DNA of 64,000 bases, taken from NCBI GenBank assembly GCA_037143795.1, contig JBAWXZ010000003.1, positions 186,001 through 250,000 of the forward strand. The letters run 5' to 3'. Of the stretch, positions 34,390-43,153 are shown in pieces; positions within the stretch are counted from its first letter, which is position 1; each line of letters begins with the position of its first letter. A model generated the notes under the pieces. The model saw only the letters and a program-made list of their open reading frames with translations, did not search any database and had not been told where the DNA came from. The stretch is from Firm-13 sp037143795. Lineage in GTDB: Bacteria; Bacillota; Clostridia; Saccharofermentanales; Saccharofermentanaceae. Both the position numbers and the translations under genes were made by a program.

Positions 34390-35436
34390 ATGAAAGCAGC
34401 AGTTTTGTATGGTAATGAAGATATCCGGTACGATGATTTCCCTACACCTGAGATCAAGCCGGGTACTGTCAAGGTAAAAGTAAAGGCAACCGGCATTTGC
34501 GGAAGCGATGTGCCGAGGGTCCTCCATAACGGAGCGCATTTTTACCCGGTTGTCCTCGGGCACGAATTTGCGGGAGATGTTGTCGAGGTCGGCGAAGGTG
34601 TGACTGATTTAAAGATCGGCGATACCGTGTCGGGAGCGCCGCTTCTCCCGTGTATGAAATGCCCGGATTGTCAGAGCGGAAATTACTCGCTCTGCAAGTT
34701 CTACAGCTTTATCGGATCGCGTGAGCAGGGCAGCTTTTCCGAATATGTCGTACTTCCCGCATTGAATGCAGTGAAATACGATCCGTCAATACCTTATGAG
34801 CAGGCAGCGATGTTTGAACCTTCTACCGTCGCTCTCCACGGCGTGCTGTGTAACGACTACAGGGGCGGCGAATATGTCGCAATCCTGGGCGGCGGCACAA
34901 TCGGCATATTCACAATGCAGTGGGCCAAAATATTCGGATCCAAAAAAGTTGTCGTTTTTGATATCGACGAAGGCCGTCTGGCGTTGGCTAAGCGTATGGG
35001 TGCCGACGAAGTGATCAATACCAGAAATGAGAACTTCATGAAGACCGCAATGGACTTCACCGCCGGCCAGGGTTTCGGCTTTGTGTTTGAGACAGCCGGC
35101 AACCCGATAACGATGAGAATGGCATTTGAGCTCGCTGCCAACAAAGCCGGTGTCTGCTTCATCGGTACACCGCACGTAGACCTGACTTTTACTCCCAGCA
35201 TGTGGGAGAACATGAACCGCAAGGAATTCAAGCTTACCGGCAGCTGGATGAGTTACAGCGCGCCGTTCCCCGGCAGGGAATGGGAGCTGACTGCGCATTA
35301 TTTTGCAACCGGGCAGCTGGCATTTGATGAGGAACTTATATTCAGGAAGTTCCCAATGTCAAAAGCGGATGAGGCTTTTGCGCTATATAAAAATCCAGCC
35401 CAGGTACATGGTAAGATTCTATTGATTAACGATTAA
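34390..35436 (+). CDS. GatD-like zinc-dependent polyol-phosphate dehydrogenase
   Basis: 348 residues from the ATG behind AGGGAGGA; 23 in-frame upstream residues are rejected. Medium-chain dehydrogenase with catalytic zinc residues (GICGSDVPR, GHEFAGDVVEVGEG), a structural-zinc-like lobe with three of the usual cysteines (CMKCPDCQSGNYSLC) and a Rossmann fold (ILGGGTIGIFTMQWAK, VFDIDEGRLALAKRMGADEV). It shares distinctive segments with E. coli GatD, galactitol-1-phosphate dehydrogenase: NGAHFYPVVLGHEF and GSWMSYSAPFPGREWE. The operon also encodes a GatZ/KbaZ homologue. Substrate in this organism remains inferred. Confidence 0.85.
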   Translation: MKAAVLYGNEDIRYDDFPTPEIKPGTVKVKVKATGICGSDVPRVLHNGAHFYPVVLGHEFAGDVVEVGEGVTDLKIGDTVSGAPLLPCMKCPDCQSGNYSLCKFYSFIGSREQGSFSEYVVLPALNAVKYDPSIPYEQAAMFEPSTVALHGVLCNDYRGGEYVAILGGGTIGIFTMQWAKIFGSKKVVVFDIDEGRLALAKRMGADEVINTRNENFMKTAMDFTAGQGFGFVFETAGNPITMRMAFELAANKAGVCFIGTPHVDLTFTPSMWENMNRKEFKLTGSWMSYSAPFPGREWELTAHYFATGQLAFDEELIFRKFPMSKADEAFALYKNPAQVHGKILLIND

Positions 35437-35452
35437 GAAAGCAGGTGTTAAA

Positions 35453-36466
35453 ATGACAGATTTTATCGATCCTAACAAAGTACCGAAAAAAACTCTTTCT
35501 ACAGGCGAAAAAATCCCCGGCATTGGTATGGGCACATTCGGTTCCGACCGCTTTACTGCCACTCAAATCGCTGACGCAGTTGCAGGAGCAATTCGCTGCG
35601 GATACCGCATGTTTGACTGCGCAGCCGTATACGGAAACGAAGATCTGATCGGACAGGTTTTTGCAGACGCTATTGCTGAAGGCGTAGTTAAGCGCGAAGA
35701 ACTTTTCATCACGTCAAAAGTATGGAACAACATGCACGGCAGGGGGGACGTTCTGCTTTCCTGTGCGAAGACACTCAAGGACCTGCAGCTTGATGCAGTA
35801 GACCTGTATTTTGTACACTGGCCTTTCCCGAACTTTCATGCCCCATTTGCCTCCGGTGATGCAAGAAACCCCGATTCAAAGCCTTTCTCCGTTGACCGCT
35901 TCATGGCAACATGGAGACAGATGGAGAGCCTTGTCGATATGGGACTTGTCCGTTATATCGGCATGTCCAATATGACAATTCCCAAACTGGAAGCAGTTCT
36001 TCCCCTGTGCAGGATCAAGCCGGCCGCAATAGAAATGGAAATTCATCCAAGCTTCCAGCAGGTAGAATTATTTGACTATTGTGTCGAACGCAATATCCTG
36101 CCGATCGGTTACTGCCCAATCGGATCTCCAAACCGCCCCGATCGCGACAAAACCGCAACAGATGTGGTTGATACCGAACTGCCTGCCGTTGTGGAAGCAG
36201 CCAGAGCACATAACGTGCATCCGGCCCTGATCTGTCTTAAGTGGGCTGTACAGCGCGGACAGATTCCGATTCCTTTCTCCGTCCATGAAAAAAATTACGT
36301 AAATAATCTTCGATGCATCACCGAGGATCCGCTTACAGAAGCCGAAATGCAGAGTATTCGCAGTGCTGACTGCGGATGCCGGTTAGTAAAAGGACAGGTA
36401 TTTCTCTGGCCGGATGCGAAAAGCTGGGAAGACTTGTGGGATATCGACGGAACAATCACCAAATAA
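35453..36466 (+). CDS. Aldo/keto reductase
   Basis: 337 residues, a single-domain NAD(P)H-dependent reductase. The catalytic tetrad is readable: Asp and Tyr in FDCAAVYGNE, Lys in FITSKVWNN and His in YFVHWPFPN. The cofactor region is present near the C-terminus (PIPFSVHEKNYVNNL). Unlike the enzyme at 27443 it has no iron-sulfur tail. It lies 17 bp after the GatD-like gene and 16 bp before fucU, so it presumably reduces or oxidises a sugar intermediate of the same pathway. Which one cannot be read from sequence. Confidence 0.87.
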   Translation: MTDFIDPNKVPKKTLSTGEKIPGIGMGTFGSDRFTATQIADAVAGAIRCGYRMFDCAAVYGNEDLIGQVFADAIAEGVVKREELFITSKVWNNMHGRGDVLLSCAKTLKDLQLDAVDLYFVHWPFPNFHAPFASGDARNPDSKPFSVDRFMATWRQMESLVDMGLVRYIGMSNMTIPKLEAVLPLCRIKPAAIEMEIHPSFQQVELFDYCVERNILPIGYCPIGSPNRPDRDKTATDVVDTELPAVVEAARAHNVHPALICLKWAVQRGQIPIPFSVHEKNYVNNLRCITEDPLTEAEMQSIRSADCGCRLVKGQVFLWPDAKSWEDLWDIDGTITK

Positions 36467-36481
36467 TGGGAGGAAAAGAAA

Positions 36482-36910
36482 ATGTTAAAAGGAATTCCAA
36501 GCATACTTACACCTGAACTTTTAAAAATATTGATGGAAATGGGACACAGCGATGAAATTGTTATCGCAGACGGAAACTATCCGAGATTAGGTCATCCATC
36601 GCGTGTCGTCCGCCTCGACGGACACGGCATTCCGGAAATCCTGGATGCCATTCTGCAGTTTATGCCGCTGGATACCTATGTTGATCATCCTGCAACCTTA
36701 ATGGCTGTTACACCCGGCGACCCGTATCTCCCTGAAATCTGGGACACATACAGGGAGATCGGAAAAAAGCACGAGAAGGACGGACTTCGCGAAATATCGA
36801 TCCCCCGTTTTGATTTTTACGACCGCGCTGTAAAATCATATGCTGTTATAACCACAAGTGAGGCCGCCCTGTATGCCAATATTATTTTGAAGAAGGGCGT
36901 CGTCAAGTAA
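36482..36910 (+). CDS. fucU: L-fucose mutarotase (FucU/RbsD family)
   Basis: 142 residues, the usual FucU length. Motifs: GHSDEIVIADGNYP, RLDGHGIPEILDAIL and the C-terminal ALYANIILKKGVV with the conserved Tyr-Ala-Asn. FucU interconverts anomers of L-fucose (and some other sugars), supplying the form used by the isomerase. The ATG follows GGGAGG. Its place inside a LacI-controlled operon, 30 kb from fucI, suggests the operon handles fucose or a structurally similar sugar. Confidence 0.9.
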   Translation: MLKGIPSILTPELLKILMEMGHSDEIVIADGNYPRLGHPSRVVRLDGHGIPEILDAILQFMPLDTYVDHPATLMAVTPGDPYLPEIWDTYREIGKKHEKDGLREISIPRFDFYDRAVKSYAVITTSEAALYANIILKKGVVK

Positions 36911-36952
36911 GCAGACAATTCAAATTATTAATATATCATCAGGAGGAAAAGA

Positions 36953-38266
36953 ATGGACAATTATTTATTGAATATGGTCAGACTGCAGAAGTCCGGCCAT
37001 CCTGTGGGAATATACTCTGCCTGTACTGCAAATAAGTTTGTCATTAAAGCTGTCATGCAGCGCGCCGCATCGGCCGGACAGCCGGCGCTTATTGAAGCAA
37101 CGGCCAACCAGGTCGACCAGAATGGCGGATACACCGGCATGACTCCTGAGATGTTTGTCAGATATGTCGAGGAGATTGCCGCACAGATGCATTTTCCGAT
37201 GGACAAGGTGATACTGGGAGGCGACCATCTCGGTCCGCTTACCCGTTCACAGCAGCCGGAAGCGGAAGCGATGCTTTTCGCGGAAGAACTGGTGCGGCAG
37301 TATGTTGCTGCCGGCTTCACCAAAATTCATCTGGATACTTCCATGCGGCTTCTGGACGATGATTCTTCGTCACAGATTAGTGATGACGTGATCGCCCGTC
37401 GCGGCGCCCGCTTATGCGTGGTTGCCGAAGCGGCTTATGCAGCCCGACTGGAAAAACATCCGGATGCTCCTTCGCCGGTCTATATCATCGGCAGCGAAGT
37501 CCCGATTCCCGGAGGTGCACAGGAACACGAAGAAGGCATCAATGTCACCCGTCCGGCCGACTGCCAAAAAACACTGGCCGCTTTCGAGCAGGCTTATAAG
37601 GCAAACGGCCTCAGCGAAGCCTGGAAGCGTGTCATCGGACTTGTTGTTCAGCCGGGTGTAGAGTTCGGCGACAGCGATGTTTTTGTGTATGACAGGAAAA
37701 AGGCTGCCGACCTTACAGAATCACTCAAAGACTGGCCGCAGGGCGTGTTTGAAGGCCACTCCACGGATTATCAGCCCAAAGAAGCCTTAAGGGCTATGGT
37801 CGAAGACGGTATCGCAATCCTCAAGGTCGGACCCGCTCTGACATTCGGACTGCGTGAAGCGCTTTTTTCCCTTGAAATGATGGAAAAAGAGCTGTATTTC
37901 GGTAAAAGCTGTCAGTTCTCGAATTTTCAGGAAGTATTTGAACAGGCCATGCTTGATCAGCCGAAAAACTGGCAGAAGCACTATCACGGCAATGCGTGGG
38001 AACTCCATTTTGCCCGTAAGTTCAGCTACTCCGACAGAGCCCGTTATTATCTGCCTGACTCGAAAGTTGATGCGTCCATCAGCACACTGATAAAAAACAT
38101 CGATGAAGCACAGATTCCGCTGACACTTTTAAGCCAGTATATGCCGCTGCAGTACCAGTCAGTCCGAACCGGCCGTATTACTTTGGCCGCGGAGGACCTG
38201 ATTCAGGACCGGATCGGCAACTATATTGACGACTACCTTTACGCTGTTGACCCGGACATAAACTAA
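36953..38266 (+). CDS. GatZ/KbaZ family protein (tagatose-bisphosphate aldolase subunit-like)
   Basis: 437 residues. Characteristic segments of GatZ/KbaZ are present: GIYSACTANKFVIKAV at the N-terminus, LIEATANQVDQNGGYTGM, GGDHLGPL, HLDTSMRL, IGSEVPIPGGAQE and GHSTDYQ, with LLSQYMPLQY near the end. In enterobacteria GatZ/KbaZ stabilises the GatY/KbaY aldolase. No GatY-like class II aldolase is encoded here, so it acts with an unlinked partner or on its own. The ATG follows AGGAGG. It is the last gene of the sugar operon and is followed by a good terminator. Confidence 0.9.
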   Translation: MDNYLLNMVRLQKSGHPVGIYSACTANKFVIKAVMQRAASAGQPALIEATANQVDQNGGYTGMTPEMFVRYVEEIAAQMHFPMDKVILGGDHLGPLTRSQQPEAEAMLFAEELVRQYVAAGFTKIHLDTSMRLLDDDSSSQISDDVIARRGARLCVVAEAAYAARLEKHPDAPSPVYIIGSEVPIPGGAQEHEEGINVTRPADCQKTLAAFEQAYKANGLSEAWKRVIGLVVQPGVEFGDSDVFVYDRKKAADLTESLKDWPQGVFEGHSTDYQPKEALRAMVEDGIAILKVGPALTFGLREALFSLEMMEKELYFGKSCQFSNFQEVFEQAMLDQPKNWQKHYHGNAWELHFARKFSYSDRARYYLPDSKVDASISTLIKNIDEAQIPLTLLSQYMPLQYQSVRTGRITLAAEDLIQDRIGNYIDDYLYAVDPDIN

Positions 38267-38346
38267 ACCCCTTGATTATCTTCATATATTGAGTATGCAA
38301 TTTCTGGTATGCATATTCCCGTATGAAGGGATTTCCCCTCCTTTTT

Positions 38347-38382
38347 AACCGGCTGCCCTTGTAAGAAGGCGGCCGGTTTTTT
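38347..38382 (+). terminator. Terminator of the LacI-controlled sugar operon
   Basis: AACCGGCTGCC and GGCGGCCGGTT form an 11-bp stem with one T-G wobble, followed by TTTTTTG. Confidence 0.88.
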
Positions 38383-38489
38383 GTTGCGGTTTCAAATAGG
38401 TTAATGAGCCGGTAAAGGAATGAGGATATGAATAAGCGGGTGTATAATAATTTAAAGAAAAACATGAGGATCAATGCGGAGGTACGCTT

Positions 38490-38537
38490 ATGGCGAGGTT
38501 TTATCAACACATCTGCTCCGGCGAAACACAAATATGA
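38490..38537 (+). CDS. 15-codon leader peptide coupled to the next gene
   Basis: ATG behind GCGGAGGT encodes MARFYQHICSGETQI and stops at TGA, which overlaps the ATG of the next gene (ATGA, 38534-38537). The downstream gene has no good ribosome binding site of its own, whereas the leader has a strong one. This suggests that ribosomes terminate on the leader and restart on the enzyme gene. It is too short for domain evidence, so the case rests on the ribosome binding site and the overlap. Confidence 0.5.
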   Translation: MARFYQHICSGETQI

Positions 38538-39085
38538 GTGCTTATATTGAACCTCCAAAGAGGATTGGATGGCTCCTGGGAATCGGGATCAGAATCTCCC
38601 GGAAGGTTACCGGTAAGGATATTCTGGTAGCCAGACTTCTGTCCTGGTATCCTAAGGCGGCATATGGATCTGCCATGCTCGAGTCCCTTGTTGTCCATCA
38701 CGATAAGACACTTAATGACAGGATCATAAAGCTTGTCCGGATCCAGGCTTCCATCTCTGCAGCGTGTCCGTTCTGTGTGGATATGAATTCTTTCGAATAC
38801 CACAATGCGGGCATCACCGATACGGAATATGCTTCCCTCAAAACAACCGGCAATTATGCCGATGTCCATACCTTTACAAGAAGGGAAGAAGTGGCCATAG
38901 AATATGCACGTCTTATCTCGCAGACACCGCTGGTTTTCCCGGAGCCTTTCATTGCCGAACTAAAAGAAACCTTTAAAGAAAGGGAAATTGTCATACTGGC
39001 CAGCACAGCAGCACAGGTAAATTACTGGGCAAGGCTGAATTCGGCCCTTGGAGTGCCTTCTGCGGGCTTTATGGAAGAAGTATAG
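38534..39085 (+). CDS. Carboxymuconolactone decarboxylase/AhpD-like protein
   Basis: 183 residues. The redox motif SAACPFCVDMNSFEYHNAG is the CxxC...H signature of AhpD-like proteins, which act as alkylhydroperoxidase-type thiol reductants or decarboxylases. Flanking segments (MLESLVVHHDKTLNDRIIKL, IVILASTAAQVNYWARLNSA) fit the helical fold. The start chosen is the ATG overlapping a leader-peptide stop codon; an earlier in-frame ATG at 38474 lacks a ribosome binding site. Substrate unknown. Confidence 0.82.
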   Translation: MSAYIEPPKRIGWLLGIGIRISRKVTGKDILVARLLSWYPKAAYGSAMLESLVVHHDKTLNDRIIKLVRIQASISAACPFCVDMNSFEYHNAGITDTEYASLKTTGNYADVHTFTRREEVAIEYARLISQTPLVFPEPFIAELKETFKEREIVILASTAAQVNYWARLNSALGVPSAGFMEEV

Positions 39086-39119
39086 GAACTTTTCCGGCCT
39101 GATCGTCCGGATGCCTGAT

Positions 39120-39170
39120 CCGACAGCAGGAGCCTGGCTTCCCATTGGGAAATCAGGCTCCTGCTGTCGG
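39120..39170. terminator. Long hairpin between convergent genes
   Basis: CCGACAGCAGGAGCCTG and CAGGCTCCTGCTGTCGG form a perfect 17-bp stem with a further TTCCCA/TGGGAA stem inside. There is no U-tract on either side, so termination is inferred only from its position between the convergent genes ending at 39085 and 39194. Confidence 0.55.
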
Positions 39171-39193
39171 CAAACAATATGAAAGCCGTTATG

Positions 39194-40036
39194 TTATTTC
39201 TTGATTTCGAATACCGAATTTTTAACGAAGAAATATTGTACAAAAGAACAGAGAATTACAACACCCACCGCCATAAGGCCCAGTCCCCAGAAGGGTATGC
39301 TCTGGGTTGAAAAGCTGGCCATAAGGATAATGGTGGAAAATGCCAGCAGGATCAGATTCAGCCTCTTTTTGCGGGCCACTGAGAAAGTAATTACTTTGCC
39401 GCATTTATCACATTTGAAATCATAAACGCCCGGGACATAATTCTTCCAGTTCTTTGCAGGAACGTGCTCGCAGGTATCTTCCACAGGAACAGGGACTTCT
39501 TCAGCAGGCATATCTGTGTTGCCGGGATTCTCCCCGTTTTCTTCGCGGTCCAGCTTGGCATAGGATTCATAAAGGGCCATCAGTTCCAGCTGCTCCTGTG
39601 TATACTGGGATCCGGGGGCAGCAGAATCTGTGCCGGACTGCCGGTCCGATCCCGCATCATCAGTATCGGATGTGCCGGCGGTGTCGGAAGCATCTGTAGT
39701 TGCGGAGGTTTCCGAAATCGTCTGGTCCGACTCAATCTCATCGAATTTTCCAAATGTCATCAGCAGGGCCTGCAGAAGTAAATATGCCACAACGATGCCG
39801 GCCATAGCCGCAAAATACAGAAGCGTTGAGTTGGTGCTGGTTTGTGTTTTGGTGAAGTTGCCGTTCAGTGCCAGATATACAAGAACTCCGATTGTAAGGG
39901 CGTTGATGATTTTACTGATCATCTTGGTCTGGGCGGTCATTTCGAGCTCGGCACCGCAATTTTTACATATGTATACGGTTGTACGCGCAAAAAGCATTTT
40001 GATTTTGAAAGTAGGATGGTGATTGCATGACGTCAT
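39194..40036 (-). CDS. Membrane protein with two zinc-ribbon-like domains
   Basis: 280 residues from the ATG behind AAAGGAG. An N-terminal Cys-rich segment (SCNHHPTFKIKM, then CKNCGAELEM) precedes two membrane helices. An acidic Ser/Thr/Asp-rich loop of about 90 residues follows (SETSATTDASDTAGTSD). Then comes a second Cys set (CEHVPAKNWKNYVPGVYDFK with CDKCGKVITF) and two more helices. Each Cys half has two ligand pairs about 20 residues apart, recalling the CxxC-20-CxxC family, here apparently duplicated. I do not recognise a function; membrane-bound metal binding is the most that can be said. Confidence 0.65.
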   Translation of the reverse strand: MTSCNHHPTFKIKMLFARTTVYICKNCGAELEMTAQTKMISKIINALTIGVLVYLALNGNFTKTQTSTNSTLLYFAAMAGIVVAYLLLQALLMTFGKFDEIESDQTISETSATTDASDTAGTSDTDDAGSDRQSGTDSAAPGSQYTQEQLELMALYESYAKLDREENGENPGNTDMPAEEVPVPVEDTCEHVPAKNWKNYVPGVYDFKCDKCGKVITFSVARKKRLNLILLAFSTIILMASFSTQSIPFWGLGLMAVGVVILCSFVQYFFVKNSVFEIKK

Positions 40037-40239
40037 CAATTTTCGACTCCTTTGTTGTCTTACATAACATATAAGAATGTGGTGAGGGTGGATGAATGGA
40101 CACAAATATAATTATATACTACATTACGTGGAGAATGAATGCGTGTCAAGGCAAAGGGCTTTTATCTTCTCAAAAATCTGCAGGTTTCTTCCGGGATTGC
40201 CGCTCATTTCTAAAACCACGGCAAACCATACATAGAAAA

Positions 40240-40281
40240 GGAGGCTGCAGTTGAACTCATGCAAGTTCAGCTGCAGCCTCC
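40240..40281 (-). terminator. Terminator of the opp operon
   Basis: GGAGGCTGCAGCTGAACT and AGTTCAACTGCAGCCTCC (minus strand) form an 18-bp stem with one wobble pair, followed by TTTTC. It lies 47 bp past the oppA stop codon. Confidence 0.85.
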
Positions 40282-40327
40282 TCTAATCATATTCAGTTGA
40301 CAAAGACATTAACAGTTATCGAACAGC

Positions 40328-42016
40328 TTAAGCTGTGATCTTGGCATACATGAAGTACTTGTAACCAAGAGGAGAGGACCATGTGCCTTCGAGTTTTGTG
40401 GACTGAAGATAAATATCAACATAGTAGTAGATCGGGCAAAGCATCCAGTCGGCGAAAATGAGGTCTTCTGCCTTGTGCATAAGAGCCATTCTCTCAGTCT
40501 GGTCGGAGCTTGACTTGATCTTTTTGATCAGGGCGTCATAATCAGGATTGCTCCACTGTGCATCGTTGTTGCCGCCGCCGGTGACCCACATGTCAAGGAA
40601 GGAAATGGGATCATTGTAATCGCCAAGCCAGCCGTTACGTGCGATCTGGTAATCGCCGTTCTTACGGGTGTTGAGGAAAGTAGCCCATTCCTGAGAAACG
40701 AGATCAACTTTGACGCCGATCTTGGCCCACATGTTCTGCAGTGCTTCACCAATCTGCTGGTGGCCTGTTCCTGTGTTGTATACATACTCAATGCTCGGGA
40801 GACCCTCGCCGTTCGGATATCCGGCTTCGGCAAGAAGTGCTTTCGCCTTCTCAAGATTGGCTGCATTAGCGGCTGCTGTAGGATCGTAATAGTTGCCGCC
40901 TACATCGCGGAACTGCTTTGCAGGATCTGCATCTGTCAAACCGACCGGTACATAGGCACCGGCAGGAATCTGGCCGGACTTGCCGATATTGGTCGCGATA
41001 AAGTCGCGGTCAACAGCAAGAATCAGTGCTTCACGAACTTTTACGTTGTCAAGGGGAGCCTTGGTCACGTTAAAGCTGACATAATAGGTTCCGAGCTGTC
41101 CGTTCTTGTGGAATTCAGGCTTATCCTGCCATGCCGGGATTTCATCGTTGGGCATGGTGTCGGCAAACATAATGTCGCCGTTGACAAATGCGTTCAGAAT
41201 AGCCACATCATCTGCCATGAGGACAAACTTTATAGTATCAGGTCCGAGGGCTTTAACATCCCAGTAATTTTCATTCTTGGTGTAAAGCATATAGGATCCC
41301 GGTACCCACTCGGTCATTTTGTACGGGCCGTTGCCGATATATGTTGCAACATCAATCGCCCATCCTTCAGGATTGGCAGTAACAATGTCTTCGCGAACCG
41401 GCGAGAATGTCGGGAAAGCAGTAAGTTCAAGGAAATAAGGTGTCACAGCATTTAAAACAACAACAAGGGTCTTGTCGTCTTTTGCAGTAACATCAAGCTT
41501 ACCGTCTGAAAAGCCTTTGATGACATCAAACATATAAGAATAATCAGCTGCTGTTTCAGGGGCAATGGCACGATTCCATGAATATACGAAATCTTTAGCT
41601 GTCAGAGCCGTACCGTCGCTCCATTTAAGGCCGTCGCGAAGTGTAAAGGTATATGTCAGGCCGTCATCGCTTATTGCGACGGATGCTGCCTGGCCGGGAA
41701 CCGGTACGCCTTCTTTATCCAATGTGTACAGACCTTCAAAACCATGAATGATGAGTGTTGCGCCGTCAACTGAGGAGTTGAGTGCCGGATCAATGGTGTC
41801 CGGATCAGGCCCGATGTTGACAACAAGGTCCTGTGCAACGGCACCGGAAGCGGTTGCGGTTGTCGCATCAGTACCGGCTGCGGCTGTTGTGGCAGCGGTA
41901 TCGGCGGCTTTGGTAGTCGGGGCAGTTGTTGTATCCGTCTTGGCCGTGCCTGCACAGGCTGTGGCAAAAACCGATGTCAACATGACAAATGATAGTAGCA
42001 GTGCTAATTTCTTCAT
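40328..42016 (-). CDS. oppA: Oligopeptide ABC transporter substrate-binding lipoprotein
   Basis: 562 residues from the ATG behind GGGAGGA; 30 upstream in-frame residues are rejected. The signal peptide MKKLALLLSFVMLTSVFATA is followed by a cysteine, so the protein is a lipoprotein. A Thr/Ala-rich linker (about 23-65) leads to the SBP_bac_5 domain: NIGPDPDTIDPALNSSVDGA, YTFTLRDGLKWSDGTALTAK with DFVYSWNR, NGPYKMTEWVPGS. Residues near the end (GWLGDYNDPISFLDMW) are typical of peptide binders. It is the last gene of a complete opp set and has its own promoter. Peptides are the likely ligands. Confidence 0.9.
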   Translation of the reverse strand: MKKLALLLSFVMLTSVFATACAGTAKTDTTTAPTTKAADTAATTAAAGTDATTATASGAVAQDLVVNIGPDPDTIDPALNSSVDGATLIIHGFEGLYTLDKEGVPVPGQAASVAISDDGLTYTFTLRDGLKWSDGTALTAKDFVYSWNRAIAPETAADYSYMFDVIKGFSDGKLDVTAKDDKTLVVVLNAVTPYFLELTAFPTFSPVREDIVTANPEGWAIDVATYIGNGPYKMTEWVPGSYMLYTKNENYWDVKALGPDTIKFVLMADDVAILNAFVNGDIMFADTMPNDEIPAWQDKPEFHKNGQLGTYYVSFNVTKAPLDNVKVREALILAVDRDFIATNIGKSGQIPAGAYVPVGLTDADPAKQFRDVGGNYYDPTAAANAANLEKAKALLAEAGYPNGEGLPSIEYVYNTGTGHQQIGEALQNMWAKIGVKVDLVSQEWATFLNTRKNGDYQIARNGWLGDYNDPISFLDMWVTGGGNNDAQWSNPDYDALIKKIKSSSDQTERMALMHKAEDLIFADWMLCPIYYYVDIYLQSTKLEGTWSSPLGYKYFMYAKITA

Positions 42017-42104
42017 AATATTCCTCCCATTTCTTTTCTTTCTCGGACTGGAACAGATTGTGTGTGAAAACATAACGAAATGTGAATGAAAACTGAATGG
42101 ATTC

Positions 42105-42150
42105 ATTATAGAGCAAAAAGAGCCTCTGTTGCAAGGCAGAGGCTCTTGAT
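42105..42150 (-). promoter_or_regulatory. oppA promoter overlapping the oppF-oppA intergenic terminator
   Basis: On the minus strand AAGAGCCTCTG-CCTTGCAA-CAGAGGCTCTT followed by TTTG is a rho-independent hairpin. The sequence TTGCAA (42134-42129), 18 bp, TATAAT (42110-42105) reads as a promoter whose -35 lies in the hairpin loop. This would let oppA be expressed separately from, and more strongly than, oppBCDF. Confidence 0.65.
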
Positions 42151-42177
42151 TTTTAATTTAATATTAAATATTGGTTA

Positions 42178-43152
42178 TTATGCCTTTGGTACTTTGTCCA
42201 GATTGTGGCAGGCAGCGAAGTGATTGGCTCCGACTTCCCTGAATTCAGGCTCCTGCTCGGAACATATCGCTGTAGCGTATGGGCAGCGCGTGCGGAAATT
42301 ACATCCGGAAGGCGGATGCAGAGGACTTGGCACATCTCCCTGCAGGATAATTCTGTGCCTTGCACGATTAATACGCGGATCAGGGATCGGAATGGCTGAT
42401 ATCAGGGAACGTGTATAGGGGTGTACATTGTGGAATGTCAATTCATAACTGTTGGCTAATTCCACCATCCTGCCGAGATACATGACACCGATACGATCGC
42501 TGATATGTTTGACTACGGAGAGGTCATGGGCAATAAACAGATAGGTAAGCCCCATGTCGTCCTGCAGTTTTTCAAACATGTTGATAACCTGCGCCTGAAT
42601 GGAGACATCCAGTGCAGAAATGGGTTCATCACATACAATGAACTCAGGATCAACAGCCAGTGCACGTGCAATACCTATACGCTGACGCTGCCCGCCGGAG
42701 AATTCGTGGGGATAACGGTTGGCATGCTCACTGTTGAGTCCGACTCTTTCAAGCATATCTATGATTTTGTCCGTGCGGTCCTGTTTGCTGGCAGAGAGCT
42801 TATGAATATCCAGCGGTTCGCCGACAATATCACCGACGGTCATTCGCGGGTCGAGCGATGCATACGGATCCTGGAAAACAATCTGCATCTTTCTGCGGTA
42901 CGGCTGCATTTTGGCATGCGTTATATCGATTCCGTCATATATAATCTTGCCGCCCGTGGGTTCGTACAGGCGAAGAAGAGCGCGGCCTGTGGTCGTTTTG
43001 CCGCATCCTGATTCTCCTACGAGACCCAGGGTCTCGCCCTTTCCGATGTAAAAAGAGACGTCATCAACTGCTTTAATATACTGCTTGCGGAAAAGGTTTC
43101 CGCCGACGCGGAAATATTGTTTTAAATTTTGAACTTCAACTAATTTATCCAA
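42178..43152 (-). CDS. oppF: Oligopeptide ABC transporter ATP-binding protein OppF
   Basis: 324 residues from a TTG start behind AGGAGG. The TTG is preferred because 65 in-frame residues upstream lie within oppD and are not OppF-like. ATPase motifs: Walker A GESGCGKTTTGRALL, signature FSGGQRQRIGIARAL, Walker B EFIVCDEPISALDVS, H-loop IAHDLSVV. The C-terminal oligo_HPY domain has CNFRTRCPYATAIC, a Cys set linked to an iron-sulfur site in this family. It couples ATP hydrolysis to peptide import with OppD. Confidence 0.93.
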   Translation of the reverse strand: MDKLVEVQNLKQYFRVGGNLFRKQYIKAVDDVSFYIGKGETLGLVGESGCGKTTTGRALLRLYEPTGGKIIYDGIDITHAKMQPYRRKMQIVFQDPYASLDPRMTVGDIVGEPLDIHKLSASKQDRTDKIIDMLERVGLNSEHANRYPHEFSGGQRQRIGIARALAVDPEFIVCDEPISALDVSIQAQVINMFEKLQDDMGLTYLFIAHDLSVVKHISDRIGVMYLGRMVELANSYELTFHNVHPYTRSLISAIPIPDPRINRARHRIILQGDVPSPLHPPSGCNFRTRCPYATAICSEQEPEFREVGANHFAACHNLDKVPKA

Positions 43153-43153
43153 T

